DNA from: Mucilaginibacter aurantiaciroseus
GTDB lineage: Bacteria; Bacteroidota; Bacteroidia; Sphingobacteriales; Sphingobacteriaceae
DNA length: 64,000 nucleotides
Direction: 5' to 3'
Assembly (NCBI RefSeq): GCF_024055595.1
Contig: NZ_JAMXOF010000001.1
Coordinates: 434,001-498,000 of the forward strand
Shown here: piece by piece, positions 9,342-17,965 of the stretch
How positions within the stretch are numbered: position 1 is the stretch's first letter
Layout: each line of letters opens with the position of its first letter
Made by a program: the position numbers and the translations under genes
The notes under the pieces: generated by a model
The model's input: only the letters and a program-made list of their open reading frames with translations
What the model was told of the DNA's origin: nothing
Database searches by the model: none

Positions 9342-9875
9342 CTAAGAAAATACCCCCTTTAACCCATCAATTACACTCTGGAAAAAGGTTGGAATGCTTA
9401 GCCCGTTGCTGTGGTTAAAGTACAGGAATATGCAAAAGATAATGGCGGCGATAATAATAAGGCGCTTAAACAAATAGCCTAATAAAATCAATCCTAAAGG
9501 AATCGCTATCAATACTATCCAGCTTATTTTAACTGGGCTCAGCTTACTATCGTGCCTATAAACGTAATACAGCATAGAATGTGTTCCGCTGTCGTTTTCG
9601 TGGCGGGCAAACACAAACATCGATTTTTCCATTTTATGCCTGTAAAATGCGGTGCCTTTATCAAAAGTCAGCTGCTCGCTAAAGCCATTCACGCTGAAGG
9701 TGAATAGTCCGTTTACCTTTTCCTGGATGGTGCCCGCGGTATCTACCGCGACAATAGCAACCTCATCTTTAGCAAACGGGTTCTCTTTTACAACAAAGTG
9801 ATTAATGGAAACGGTATCCGCAAAACAAAAGGCGGTGGTGATAGCAAGGACGCAGGTAAGCAATAATCTTTTCAT
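9342..9875 (-). CDS. Hypothetical secreted/membrane protein
   Basis: 177 residues from ATG 9875; a longer frame starts at 9887, but MKRLLLTCVLAITTAFCFA is a clean signal peptide beginning at the inner start. A soluble beta-type domain of about 100 residues follows, then two hydrophobic segments near the C-terminus (WIVLIAIPLGLILLGYLF and IIIAAIIFCIFLYF). So the soluble part should be periplasmic and anchored in the inner membrane. No family recognised. It lies convergent with tamL and downstream of tspO. Confidence 0.75.
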   Translation of the reverse strand: MKRLLLTCVLAITTAFCFADTVSINHFVVKENPFAKDEVAIVAVDTAGTIQEKVNGLFTFSVNGFSEQLTFDKGTAFYRHKMEKSMFVFARHENDSGTHSMLYYVYRHDSKLSPVKISWIVLIAIPLGLILLGYLFKRLIIIAAIIFCIFLYFNHSNGLSIPTFFQSVIDGLKGVFS

Positions 9876-9917
9876 TTTTAGGAACACGGTAAACGTGCAA
9901 TAAAAATAGCGTTTTTA

Positions 9918-10415
9918 TTATTTGTTGATCACAAAAATACTCAGGTTTAATAGCATGGCGTAACCAACCCATAATAAATAGGGTGCCAGTAACCAGGCGG
10001 CGGCCCTGCTAAACCTGCCAAACCACGATATGTTAAGAATAATGGTTACCAGCAATGCTATAATAATCACCAATCCGCTTAAAATATCGTGCATCCCAAA
10101 GAACACTATCGGCCATGAAAAATTTAGCATCAGTTGAATAATATAGATAGTTAAAGCGGTTTTATACGTGCGCGAACCATCGCGTAGCTGCCAAACCAGG
10201 TAGGCAGCAATGCCAATGAGGATATAAAGCGTTGTCCATGCCACCGGGAAAAGCCAGTTAGGCGGCGTAAAATCGGGCTTTTTTAAAGTAACGTACCAGT
10301 TTGCAATTTCGGGGCGTGTAGACATAGCCGCAACTACGCCGATAGCAAGGGTTATTGAAAGGCTAATAATGAGAGCGAAAGGTTTAAACTTAGGATCGGA
10401 AATATTGGTTTTCAT
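9918..10415 (-). CDS. tspO: TspO/MBR family tryptophan-rich sensory protein
   Basis: 165 residues with five predicted membrane helices. The family hallmark lies in the first loop and helix 2: YVTLKKPDFTPPNWLFPVAW followed by TTLYILIGIAAYLVW. LMLNFSWPIVFF in helix 3 is also typical. TspO proteins bind porphyrins or sterol-like ligands in the membrane and modulate stress or pigment responses. It lies 43 bases upstream of the membrane-protein gene on the same strand and may form a two-gene unit. Confidence 0.93.
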   Translation of the reverse strand: MKTNISDPKFKPFALIISLSITLAIGVVAAMSTRPEIANWYVTLKKPDFTPPNWLFPVAWTTLYILIGIAAYLVWQLRDGSRTYKTALTIYIIQLMLNFSWPIVFFGMHDILSGLVIIIALLVTIILNISWFGRFSRAAAWLLAPYLLWVGYAMLLNLSIFVINK

Positions 10416-10488
10416 GAAAAGCGTATAAAACTCGTTTATTGCTAAAACGTTTAAACTAAGGTAAGATAGTTTTTTATTAAATGTAAAT

Positions 10489-10517
10489 AAAAAAGCCGGG
10501 TGATTTCACCCGGCTTA
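10489..10517 (-). terminator. Terminator of the hmgA-hppD unit
   Basis: AAGCCGGGTGA (10493-10503) and TCACCCGGCTT (10506-10516) form a perfect 11-bp stem with a 2-base loop. On the reverse strand it is followed by a T run. It sits 54 bases past the hppD stop. Confidence 0.85.
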
Positions 10518-10570
10518 GCCTCACCCAAATATTAAAAAGTCTCCTTTACCGGGAGAGATTAGAGGGGGCT

Positions 10571-11695
10571 TTATAAGTTTCCTCTCAATTCCTGTTCACG
10601 CTCAATAGCTTCAAATAAAGCTTTAAAGTTACCCGCGCCAAATGATTTTGCACCCTTACGCTGTATGATCTCGAAAAACAGGGTAGGCCTGTCTTCCACC
10701 GGTTTGGTGAAGATCTGCAGCAGATAGCCCTCGTCATCACGGTCTACCAGGATGCCCAGTTTTTCTAATGGCCCAAGGTCCTCATCAATATGACCCACAC
10801 GCGCTGTTAGTTCGCGATAGTAGGATGTTGGTACGGTTAAAAATTCCACGCCGCGGCTTTGCAGGTCGGTAACGGTTTTAACAATATCAGCAGTGGCTAA
10901 AGCCAAATGCTGTACACCTTCGCCTTCGTAAAACTCAAGGTATTCTTCGATCTGGCTTTTCTTTTTACCTTCGGCAGGTTCGTTTATCGGGAACTTTACA
11001 TAACCGTTCCCGTTGCTCATTACCTTACTCATCAGGGCCGAATACTCTGTAGAGATCATTTTATCATCAAACGTAAGAATGTTACGGAAGCCCATAATAT
11101 CTTCATAAAAATTGACCCATGTATCCATTTTATGCCAGCCCACGTTACCTACGCAATGGTCTACATATAACAAACCTGCAACAGGTGGCTGATATGCAGT
11201 TTGATGCGCTTTATACCCCGGCAAAAATGGCCCGCTGTAATTTTTACGTTCGATGAACAGGTGAACGGTTTCGCCATACAATTTGATACCGCTGGTACGC
11301 ACTTCACCAAACTCATCTGTACTGGTTTGGGGCTGCTGATAAGGCTCGGCGCCGCGTTTGGTGGTTTGCTCAAAAGCATCGTAAGCATCATCAACCCAAA
11401 GGGCTAATACCTTTACACCGTCGCCATGTTTTTTAATATGCTCTGCAATCGGGTGGTCTGAATGTAGCGGCGTGGTTAATACCAAACGGATTTTGCCTTG
11501 TTGTAAAACGTATGACGCACGGTCGCGCACGCCGGTTTCAGGACCCGAGTATGCCAGATCCTGGAACCCAAAAGCGGTTTTGTAATAATGGGCTGCCTGC
11601 TTGGCGTTGCCCACATAAAATTCAACATAATCCGTACCGTTAAGCGGCAAAAAATCTGTTGTGGTTGGTTTTGTATCTAATGTAAACGTTTCCAT
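10571..11695 (-). CDS. hppD: 4-hydroxyphenylpyruvate dioxygenase
   Basis: 374 residues, full length. It converts 4-hydroxyphenylpyruvate to homogentisate using Fe(II) and O2 in tyrosine catabolism. Two vicinal-oxygen-chelate domains are visible. The iron ligands fit H180 (GLLYVDHCVGN), H263 (GVQHLALATAD) and E342 (LFFEIIQRKG). The C-terminal FGAGNFKALFEAIEREQ is the family gating helix. It follows hmgA on the same strand after 69 bases, so the two are likely one operon carrying the second and third steps of the pathway. Confidence 0.97.
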   Translation of the reverse strand: METFTLDTKPTTTDFLPLNGTDYVEFYVGNAKQAAHYYKTAFGFQDLAYSGPETGVRDRASYVLQQGKIRLVLTTPLHSDHPIAEHIKKHGDGVKVLALWVDDAYDAFEQTTKRGAEPYQQPQTSTDEFGEVRTSGIKLYGETVHLFIERKNYSGPFLPGYKAHQTAYQPPVAGLLYVDHCVGNVGWHKMDTWVNFYEDIMGFRNILTFDDKMISTEYSALMSKVMSNGNGYVKFPINEPAEGKKKSQIEEYLEFYEGEGVQHLALATADIVKTVTDLQSRGVEFLTVPTSYYRELTARVGHIDEDLGPLEKLGILVDRDDEGYLLQIFTKPVEDRPTLFFEIIQRKGAKSFGAGNFKALFEAIEREQELRGNL

Positions 11696-11764
11696 TTCTT
11701 ATTTTAATTATTGATTTAGTGAAATAGCGAATTAGTGATTTTTTAAAGCCTTTTACCTTTCACC

Positions 11765-12922
11765 TTAAATAACCCAGCTTTTATAATAGCTTTCGTCCTC
11801 TATATTCACGGCATCTTCGGTTAGCATCAGCGGGCGGAAAGGGTCTATCATCACGGCCAGTTCATCTGTAAATTCCTTACCGATTGATTTCTCGACCGAA
11901 CCCGGCGCAGGGCCATGCGGGATGCCGCCGGGGTGCAGGGTTATTTGCCCTTTAACCACGCTTTTGCGGCTCATAAAATCGCCATCCACATAGTATAGTA
12001 CCTCATCGCTGTCCACATTGCTGTGGTTGTAAGGCGCAGGGATAGATAGCGGGTGATAGTCGAACTTCCTCGGAACAAATGAGCAGATCACGAAGTTGTG
12101 GCCCTCGAAAGTTTGGTGTACGGGTGGCGGTTGATGTACGCGGCCGGTTATCGGCTCAAAATCGTGAATGGAAAATGCCCAGGGGTAATGGAAGCCATCC
12201 CAGCCAATAAAATCGAAAGGGTGGGTGCCGTAGGTATATGGATAGATAAGCCCCTGCTTTTTGATCAGGATCTTAAAATCGCCTTTTTGGTCGATGGTTT
12301 CCAGGTTGGTAGGGCGTTTAATATCGCGTTCGCAGTAAGGCGAATGCTCCATCAATTGGCCGTACTCGTTTCGGTAACGCTTTGGCGAACGTATCGGACT
12401 AAAGCTTTCTACAATAAACAGGCGGTTATTCTCATCATTAAATTCCAGTTGGTAAATGGTGCCACGTGGGATAACCAGGTAATCGCCGTATTCAAATTTT
12501 ATCTTACCGAAACCCGTTTTTAAAGTACCCGAGCCAACGTGGATGAAGATCACCTCGTCGGCCTGGCTGTTCTTGTAAAAATAGTCGGTCATGCTTTTGC
12601 GCGGGGCAGCAAGCGAAATATGCAGGTCGGCGTTTACCAAAACCGGTTTTCGGCTTTTCAGGTAATCGTCTTCGGGCTGTATGTTAAAACCGATGAGGCT
12701 GGTATGTTTCAGGTGCTTTTCGCGGGCAATTTTCGGCTCAACAGAATAAGGCTCGCCCAGCTCTTTTACAATAGTTGGTGGATACGCATGGTAAACCAGC
12801 GAATACAGGCTCGAAAAACCTTCGGTTGATACCAGTTCTTCGGCGTATAAAGTGCCATCGGGCTTACGGAATTGCGTATGCCGCTTATGAGGGATAGACC
12901 CTAACGTGTGGTAAATAGGCAT
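11765..12922 (-). CDS. hmgA: Homogentisate 1,2-dioxygenase
   Basis: 385 residues. It opens the aromatic ring of homogentisate to give maleylacetoacetate. Cupin-fold motifs include VIPRGTIYQLEF, HQTFEGHNFVICSFVPRK, and the metal region SDEVLYYVDGDFMSR with HPGGIPHGPAPG. It is shorter than the human enzyme (about 445), as usual for the Bacteroidota form. It is transcribed leftward with hppD and divergent from fumarylacetoacetase. The 511-base gap upstream should hold its promoter. Confidence 0.95.
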   Translation of the reverse strand: MPIYHTLGSIPHKRHTQFRKPDGTLYAEELVSTEGFSSLYSLVYHAYPPTIVKELGEPYSVEPKIAREKHLKHTSLIGFNIQPEDDYLKSRKPVLVNADLHISLAAPRKSMTDYFYKNSQADEVIFIHVGSGTLKTGFGKIKFEYGDYLVIPRGTIYQLEFNDENNRLFIVESFSPIRSPKRYRNEYGQLMEHSPYCERDIKRPTNLETIDQKGDFKILIKKQGLIYPYTYGTHPFDFIGWDGFHYPWAFSIHDFEPITGRVHQPPPVHQTFEGHNFVICSFVPRKFDYHPLSIPAPYNHSNVDSDEVLYYVDGDFMSRKSVVKGQITLHPGGIPHGPAPGSVEKSIGKEFTDELAVMIDPFRPLMLTEDAVNIEDESYYKSWVI

Positions 12923-13093
12923 GATTTTTTGGTTTAAAAGTTGGAATGTTTTAAGGTTGTAAAGTTTTGAAAAAGAAAAACTTACGGTATTAAAATCATT
13001 TATAATTAAACGTTTGCAAGGCAGGATAGTTTTAAAGAGGCTCGTCGGAATAGCATTCCATTTTTTAAACCTTAAAACTTTTCAACAAGAAAA

Positions 13094-13204
13094 TTAGAAT
13101 TGCGCCAAAGCGATCTTGGAGAGCACAGCATCCCTGAAAGAAGACGAGTTACTCATAGAAGTAAGCCCGAGGGAAAAGTAAAACTGTTTTTTAATACTCA
13201 TCAT
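13094..13204 (-). CDS. Possible 36-residue peptide upstream of hmgA
   Basis: ATG ATG at 13204/13201 opens a frame to TAA at 13094: MMSIKKQFYFSLG, then LTSMSNSSSFRDAVLSK, ending IALAQF. Five of 36 residues are Phe or Tyr. It lies on the hmgA strand, 171 bases upstream of the hmgA start. It could be a leader peptide, a small protein or a chance frame; no family recognised. Confidence 0.25.
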   Translation of the reverse strand: MMSIKKQFYFSLGLTSMSNSSSFRDAVLSKIALAQF

Positions 13205-13294
13205 TGTTACCAAAATTACGGTATAGGAATTTAATATGCAAGCATAATATTGATGAGTGGTGATTGGTTAATTGGTGATGAGTTAAAATACGTC

Positions 13295-13375
13295 GTAGTG
13301 GCGCGATACTTCGCGTCTCTAAATGTGCAAATTGTTACTATTCCTAAAAAGAGACACAATACTTCGCGTCTCTAC
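13295..13375. repeat. Degenerate REP palindrome pair (RAYT-type)
   Basis: Left palindrome at 13295-13320 (core CGCGA, TACT loop, TCGCG, then TCTCT). Right one at 13351-13372 (GAGACACAA, TACT, TCGCGTCTC). The spacer contains GTGCAAATT and CCTAA like the spacers of the two units around 20.1 and 20.7 kb. It appears to be a decayed non-autonomous copy. Confidence 0.75.
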
Positions 13376-13433
13376 AAATAATTTCAATCAACTATTTTAC
13401 TACTTTTGATTTCCAATAAACCAATTATACCTT

Positions 13434-14429
13434 ATGAAATTAGTATCCTACAAAACCGAAGACCGGGAGCATTTGGGCATTTATATCAATGGCCATATCT
13501 ATAACCTAAACTCGTGCGATAAACTGATACCCGATAACATGAACGAATTTTTATGGGGTGGCGATGAGTTAATGGAGCACGCTAAACGGGTGAACGGGGC
13601 CATCAAAAGCGGCAAGTTAGAGGCTAAGGAAGAATTGTTTTATGAACTGACGGCACCTGTGCCGCATCCAACATCCTGCCGCGATGGATACGCCTTTCGC
13701 CAGCACGTTGCCGCTGCCCGCCGCAACCGCAAGGTGGATATGATAGCCGAGTTTGACCAGTACCCGATATTTTACTTTACCAACCATAACGCCATACAAG
13801 GCCCCGGCGAGATCGAGTGTATGCCCGACCATTTCCGGAAGCTCGATTTTGAACTGGAAGTAGCCGTTGTGCTCAATAAAAAAGGCCGCAATATCCGCGC
13901 GGCAGAGGCCGACAGCTACATAGCCGGATATATGATAATGAACGACATGAGCGCCCGCACCCTGCAAATGGAAGAAATGCTGCTAAACCTTGGCCCGGCA
14001 AAAGGCAAAGATTTTTCGACCGTGATAGGCCCGTGGTTGGTTACGCCCGATGAGTTGGAGCAATACAAAACCAGCCCTAAAGAAGGCCACACCGGCGTTA
14101 CCTATAATTTAGTGATGAAATGCCATGTAAACGGTGTAGAAGTAAGCAGCGGCAACATGGCCGATATGGATTGGACCTTCGCCGAGATCATAGAACGTTG
14201 CGCCTATGGATGTGATGTGTTGCCAGGAGACGTGATAGGCTCGGGTACGGTAGGCACTGGCTGTTTCCTGGAACTGAATGGTACGGGATTATTGAATGAC
14301 GCCAATTACCAAACCCAATGGCTGCAACCAAACGATTTGGTTGAAATGGAGATAACCGGCCTTGGCGTATTGGGTAATATCATTAAAAAGAGTAATGATG
14401 AGTTTTCAATTTTAGGGTTGAAGAAATAA
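13434..14429 (+). CDS. fahA: Fumarylacetoacetate hydrolase family protein
   Basis: 331 residues. It is expected to split fumarylacetoacetate to fumarate and acetoacetate, the last step of tyrosine catabolism. The FAH fold metal site is visible: PGEIECMPDHFRKLDFELEV (acidic ligands), the IMNDMSARTLQ region and GPAKGKDFSTVIGPWLVTP. GDVIGSGTVGTGCFLELNG near the C-terminus is also typical. It lies divergent to hmgA-hppD, which supports the pathway role. A maleylacetoacetate isomerase gene is not visible in the window. Confidence 0.93.
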   Translation: MKLVSYKTEDREHLGIYINGHIYNLNSCDKLIPDNMNEFLWGGDELMEHAKRVNGAIKSGKLEAKEELFYELTAPVPHPTSCRDGYAFRQHVAAARRNRKVDMIAEFDQYPIFYFTNHNAIQGPGEIECMPDHFRKLDFELEVAVVLNKKGRNIRAAEADSYIAGYMIMNDMSARTLQMEEMLLNLGPAKGKDFSTVIGPWLVTPDELEQYKTSPKEGHTGVTYNLVMKCHVNGVEVSSGNMADMDWTFAEIIERCAYGCDVLPGDVIGSGTVGTGCFLELNGTGLLNDANYQTQWLQPNDLVEMEITGLGVLGNIIKKSNDEFSILGLKK

Positions 14430-14459
14430 GAAATAAAAAAGACCGTCTACAACCACCGT

Positions 14460-14542
14460 GTCATTACGAGGAGCGTAGCGACGTGGCAATCTCAGCATAT
14501 CCGCATGTCCTCTGAGATTGCCACGCTATCGTTCGCAATGAC
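14460..14542. repeat. Long inverted repeat of the GTCATTGCGAGG family
   Basis: The left arm starts GTCATTACGAGGAGCGTAG and the right arm ends GTTCGCAATGAC, with GGCAATCTCAG and CTGAGATTGCC as inner arms (14485-14495 and 14512-14522). Dispersed hairpins of this kind are common between Bacteroidota genes. A second copy lies at 21919-22038. Confidence 0.8.
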
Positions 14543-14560
14543 ATGGTTTTTTATTATACA

Positions 14561-15448
14561 ATGTTATCACTAAACACTGCCGACCTCACCCCCGTACAAA
14601 TCCAGTCATACCTAAACCACGCGGTGGCTCCGAGGCCTATTTGCCTGGCCTCAACGGTGGATAAGGATGGTAATGTAAACTTAAGTCCGTTTAGTTTTTT
14701 TAACGTGTTCAGCGTTAACCCGCCGATTTGCGTTTTCTCGCCGAGCCGCAGGGTAAGGGACAATACCACCAAGCATACGCTGGAGAATATTAAAGAGGTG
14801 CCCGAGTGTGTCATCAATATCGTTAATTACGATATGGTGCAGCAGATGTCACTTTCCAGCGTGGAATATCCGGCCGGCGTGAACGAATTTATTAAAGCCG
14901 GCTTAACCGAACTGCCATCCACCATGGTGAAACCACCTCGCGTGGCCGAATCTAAGATCCAATTGGAGTGTGTAGTGAGAGAGGTTATCAGCCTGGGTGA
15001 TACGCCGGGAGCCGGTAATTTGGTGATTGCGGAGGTAAAGGTGATCCACATTAATGAAGATATTTTAAATGCCGACGGTTCTATAGATCAGCATAAAACC
15101 GACCAGGTGGCCCGGCTTGGCGGCGACTGGTATTGCCGCGTTACCGCCGATAGTTTGTTTAAGGTAGCAAAGCCCGTGTCTGCTATAGGTATTGGGGTAG
15201 ATGCTGTTCCGTATGCCATCCGCAACTCCAAAGTGCTTACAGGCAATAACCTGGGGCAACTGGGTAATGTGGTTGCTTTACCAACTGATGATGCGATTGA
15301 AGCCTATTCGCAAAGCGACGAATTGAAAGAGATATTTGATGCCACCATTGGGGACAGCCAAACCCGCGATCTGCAACTGCATTTAAAAGCTAAACAGTTA
15401 CTGGATGAAGGCAGGGTAGAAGAGGCCTGGATGGTGTTGCTGATGTAA
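14561..15448 (+). CDS. Flavin reductase-like (FMN-binding split barrel) protein
   Basis: 295 residues from ATG 14561; the longer frame from 14543 only adds codons from the preceding repeat. The N-terminal domain has the split-barrel pattern APRPICLASTVDKDGNVN, SPFSFFNVFSVNPP and VFSPSRR, used for FMN binding. The C-terminal part (about 190-295) is helical and less conserved. It follows fumarylacetoacetase in the same direction, and a role alongside aromatic catabolism is plausible but unproven. The exact substrate is unknown. Confidence 0.85.
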   Translation: MLSLNTADLTPVQIQSYLNHAVAPRPICLASTVDKDGNVNLSPFSFFNVFSVNPPICVFSPSRRVRDNTTKHTLENIKEVPECVINIVNYDMVQQMSLSSVEYPAGVNEFIKAGLTELPSTMVKPPRVAESKIQLECVVREVISLGDTPGAGNLVIAEVKVIHINEDILNADGSIDQHKTDQVARLGGDWYCRVTADSLFKVAKPVSAIGIGVDAVPYAIRNSKVLTGNNLGQLGNVVALPTDDAIEAYSQSDELKEIFDATIGDSQTRDLQLHLKAKQLLDEGRVEEAWMVLLM

Positions 15449-15555
15449 AACCATTATACAGAAAATTATTTTTACAACATCCCGCGGATATTAGAAAATG
15501 ACAAACACCCGTCGTTCGTTGTAAACAATGCGCGTTGTTACGCTGTTTATAATGC

Positions 15556-16575
15556 ATGGATAAGCAAGGTTTAAGAACAATAGCACAAAGGTTAATGGCG
15601 GGCGACAAAGGCCTTTTAGCCATGGACGAGAGCATCCCTACCGCCAATAAGCGTTTCGAAGAAGCAGGCATCCCCCAAACAGAAGAATACCGCCGCAAAT
15701 ACCGCGAACTGATCGTGACCACACCAAAATTAGGCGAATGCATCAGCGGTGCCATCCTGTTTAGCGAAACCACCAAACAAGCTACTGCCGACGGCACGCC
15801 TTTTATTGAGATATTGGAACATGCTGGAATTATCCCCGGGATAAAACTGGATGAAGGGGCTAAAGATATGCCTGCTTTCCCTAACGAAAAGTTAACAGAA
15901 GGATTAGATGGCTTGCGTGAGAGATTAATGGATTATGCTGCGCTGGGTTTAAAATTTGCCAAATGGCGGGCGGTGATCACCATTGGTGACGGCACACCTA
16001 CCGATGGCAGTATTTACGCCAACGCCTATGCCCTTGCACACTACGCTGCATTATGCCAGGAAGCCGGCCTGGTCCCTATCGTAGAACCGGAAGTACTGAT
16101 GGACGGCAACCACACTATTGAGCGTTGCTTTGAGGTTACCCAAAGGGTTTTACATATAGTTTTTGAAGTGCTCATCAAACAACGCGTTTACCTGGAAGGA
16201 ATGATATTGAAACCGAATATGGTGCTTTCAGGTACAGATGCCTCTGTGCAAGCGGATATTGATCAGGTGGCCGATTTAACCGTGCAATGTTTATTGCGTT
16301 GCGTACCGGCGGCAGTGCCCGGTGTGGCATTCCTTTCGGGCGGGCAGGCGGCGCAGGACGCGAGCGCACACTTGAATGCTATGCATGTAAAATATAAAAA
16401 TGAATTACCCTGGGCGCTTACTTTCTCGTTCGCCCGCGCGGTGCAGCAACCGGCGATGGATCATTGGAAAGGTAAAGACGAGAACGTAGCCGTAGCCCAG
16501 CAATTGCTTTACAAACGCCTTAGCATAAACAATGCAGCCCGCCGTGGCGAGTATTCGGCTGAGTTGGAAGGATAA
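15556..16575 (+). CDS. Fructose-bisphosphate aldolase, class I
   Basis: 339 residues, the length of animal-type class I aldolases that split fructose 1,6-bisphosphate by Schiff base. Motifs: KGLLAMDESIPTANKRFE, GIKLDEGAKD, KWRAVITIGDGTPT, VEPEVLMDG, and the Schiff-base lysine K219 in LEGMILKPNMVLSG; then GVAFLSGGQ. No metal-binding class II signature. It seems to be a single gene with its own 107-base upstream gap. Confidence 0.95.
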   Translation: MDKQGLRTIAQRLMAGDKGLLAMDESIPTANKRFEEAGIPQTEEYRRKYRELIVTTPKLGECISGAILFSETTKQATADGTPFIEILEHAGIIPGIKLDEGAKDMPAFPNEKLTEGLDGLRERLMDYAALGLKFAKWRAVITIGDGTPTDGSIYANAYALAHYAALCQEAGLVPIVEPEVLMDGNHTIERCFEVTQRVLHIVFEVLIKQRVYLEGMILKPNMVLSGTDASVQADIDQVADLTVQCLLRCVPAAVPGVAFLSGGQAAQDASAHLNAMHVKYKNELPWALTFSFARAVQQPAMDHWKGKDENVAVAQQLLYKRLSINNAARRGEYSAELEG

Positions 16576-16680
16576 ATGTTGCCGGATTAACGGAATGTGA
16601 ACGAGGCATTGATAGTGTTTTGATGCAAAAATTAAATCGATTTGTTGAGATACTACGTACTTGCTATATATAAACAACTC

Positions 16681-17211
16681 ATGAAAAATATTTTCGCCAC
16701 CCTTGCCTGTACTGTTGTGTTTTGCCTATCGCTATCGGCACAAACCCCGTCTAAGCCCTTAGCTGTTGGCGATGCGGTACCTATTTTTACGCTGAAGAAC
16801 CAAAACGATAAAACGTTTAACATTAAGGGCGAGATAGGTAAGCATATCCTGGTCATCTATTTTTATCCGAAAGATGAGAGTATGGTTTGCACTAAAGAGG
16901 CCTGTGCTTTTAGGGATAGTTTTAACGATTATACTAAGGCCGGTGCCAAAGTAATAGGCATAAATAGTGGTACGGTAGCAAGCCACAAACAGTTTGAGCA
17001 GCACTACAAACTGCCCTTTATATTATTGAGCGATCCGGAAAACAAGGTTTACAAAATGTTCGGCGTACGTAAAAAGTTATTTATGAGCGGCAGGCAGACT
17101 TTTGTGGTAGACATAAAAGGCAATATCGCTTTCTCTTACGAAGCCATGCTAAGTGGCGCCGAGCACTCCAACCAGGCATTGGCAGTTGTAAAATCGTTAA
17201 AAACAAGGTAA
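16681..17211 (+). CDS. Exported peroxiredoxin (AhpC/TSA, Bcp-like)
   Basis: 176 residues from ATG 16681; the open frame extends to 16642 without a better start. MKNIFATLACTVVFCLSLSAQ is a signal peptide, so the enzyme should act in the periplasm. The thioredoxin-fold peroxidase core has YFYPKDESMVCTKEACAFRD with the peroxidatic Cys in MVCTKE and a second Cys five residues later, as in Bcp-type enzymes. It reduces peroxides or alkyl hydroperoxides. It is convergent with the response regulator gene; GGGGATC and GATCCCC flank its stop region (17212-17228). Confidence 0.93.
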   Translation: MKNIFATLACTVVFCLSLSAQTPSKPLAVGDAVPIFTLKNQNDKTFNIKGEIGKHILVIYFYPKDESMVCTKEACAFRDSFNDYTKAGAKVIGINSGTVASHKQFEQHYKLPFILLSDPENKVYKMFGVRKKLFMSGRQTFVVDIKGNIAFSYEAMLSGAEHSNQALAVVKSLKTR

Positions 17212-17218
17212 GGGGATC

Positions 17219-17965
17219 TTAGATCCCCAGCACCTGTTTCAATTTCACATACCCCGTTTTGCTCACCGGGATCTTAGCGCCCGATTTTAGGATGGCCAGG
17301 TGGCTGTCTTTCTCGTACGGGTCTAAGCGGGTAATTTGCTGTATGGCTATGATGTAGGACCGGTGAACACGTACAAAATAACGTGGGTCTAAAGTCTTCT
17401 CAAAGAAGGCCATAGTCTTGTTTTTCAGGAAGGCACCTTCGGCTGTGATAACGCTTACGTAGTCGTCGTCTGCTTGCAGGTATTCTACATCCTGCACGGC
17501 TATGATCTTTACTTTGGTGCCGGTTTTTACTACAATACGCTCGTTTTGCCCCGGCGATTGCGCGGCTTCTTCCAATAGCGGATTAGTTTTGGTTACCGGG
17601 GTAGGGCCTGCAGGGGCTTGGGCCAATAATTTTTCTATCGCTTTGGTAAAACGCTCTTTACTAAAAGGCTTTAAAAGATAATCAACCGCGTGCGTTTCAA
17701 ATGCTTTAATAGCGTACTCGTCAAACGCTGTCGCGAAGATTACCGCAGGTGGGTTATCTACCAGTTCCAGCATCTCGAAGCCGTTTATTTTGGGCATCTG
17801 CACATCCAGAAATATCAGGTCGGGCTGGTGCTGTTGGATGGCTTTTAGGCCCTCGAAACCATCGCCGCATTCCTGCAGTACGGTTATCAGGGGGAAATCC
17901 AGTAAGTATTCTTGTACAACCATCCGGGCCAAAGGCTCGTCGTCAATTATTAAAGCGCTGATCAT
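17219..17965 (-). CDS. LytTR-type response regulator
   Basis: 248 residues. The receiver domain (1-120) has the acidic pocket IIDDE at 6-10 and phosphoacceptor D54 in IFLDVQMPKINGFEM. K98-region PFSKERF completes the fold. A linker rich in proline follows, then a LytTR DNA-binding domain (about 145-248) with VEYLQADDDYVSV and FVRVHRSYIIAIQQI. It overlaps the upstream sensor kinase gene by 4 bases (ATGA), so the pair is co-translated. Confidence 0.96.
   Translation of the reverse strand: MISALIIDDEPLARMVVQEYLLDFPLITVLQECGDGFEGLKAIQQHQPDLIFLDVQMPKINGFEMLELVDNPPAVIFATAFDEYAIKAFETHAVDYLLKPFSKERFTKAIEKLLAQAPAGPTPVTKTNPLLEEAAQSPGQNERIVVKTGTKVKIIAVQDVEYLQADDDYVSVITAEGAFLKNKTMAFFEKTLDPRYFVRVHRSYIIAIQQITRLDPYEKDSHLAILKSGAKIPVSKTGYVKLKQVLGI

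Larger units (their letters stand above)
12923..13433. other. Gap between divergent tyrosine-catabolism units
   Basis: 511 bases with no long gene. It holds a 36-codon leftward frame (13094-13204), a degenerate REP palindrome pair (13295-13375), and a TACTTTTG box (13401-13408) 25 bases before the rightward gene. The part next to hmgA has diffuse self-complementary AT-rich sequence (around 12945-12980 against 13066-13088). Confidence 0.6.

Noticed and set aside
17212-17228. Terminator between peroxiredoxin and response regulator
   Set aside because: GGGGATC/GATCCCC is a 7-bp stem without a T-run and overlaps the regulator stop codon, so termination is doubtful.
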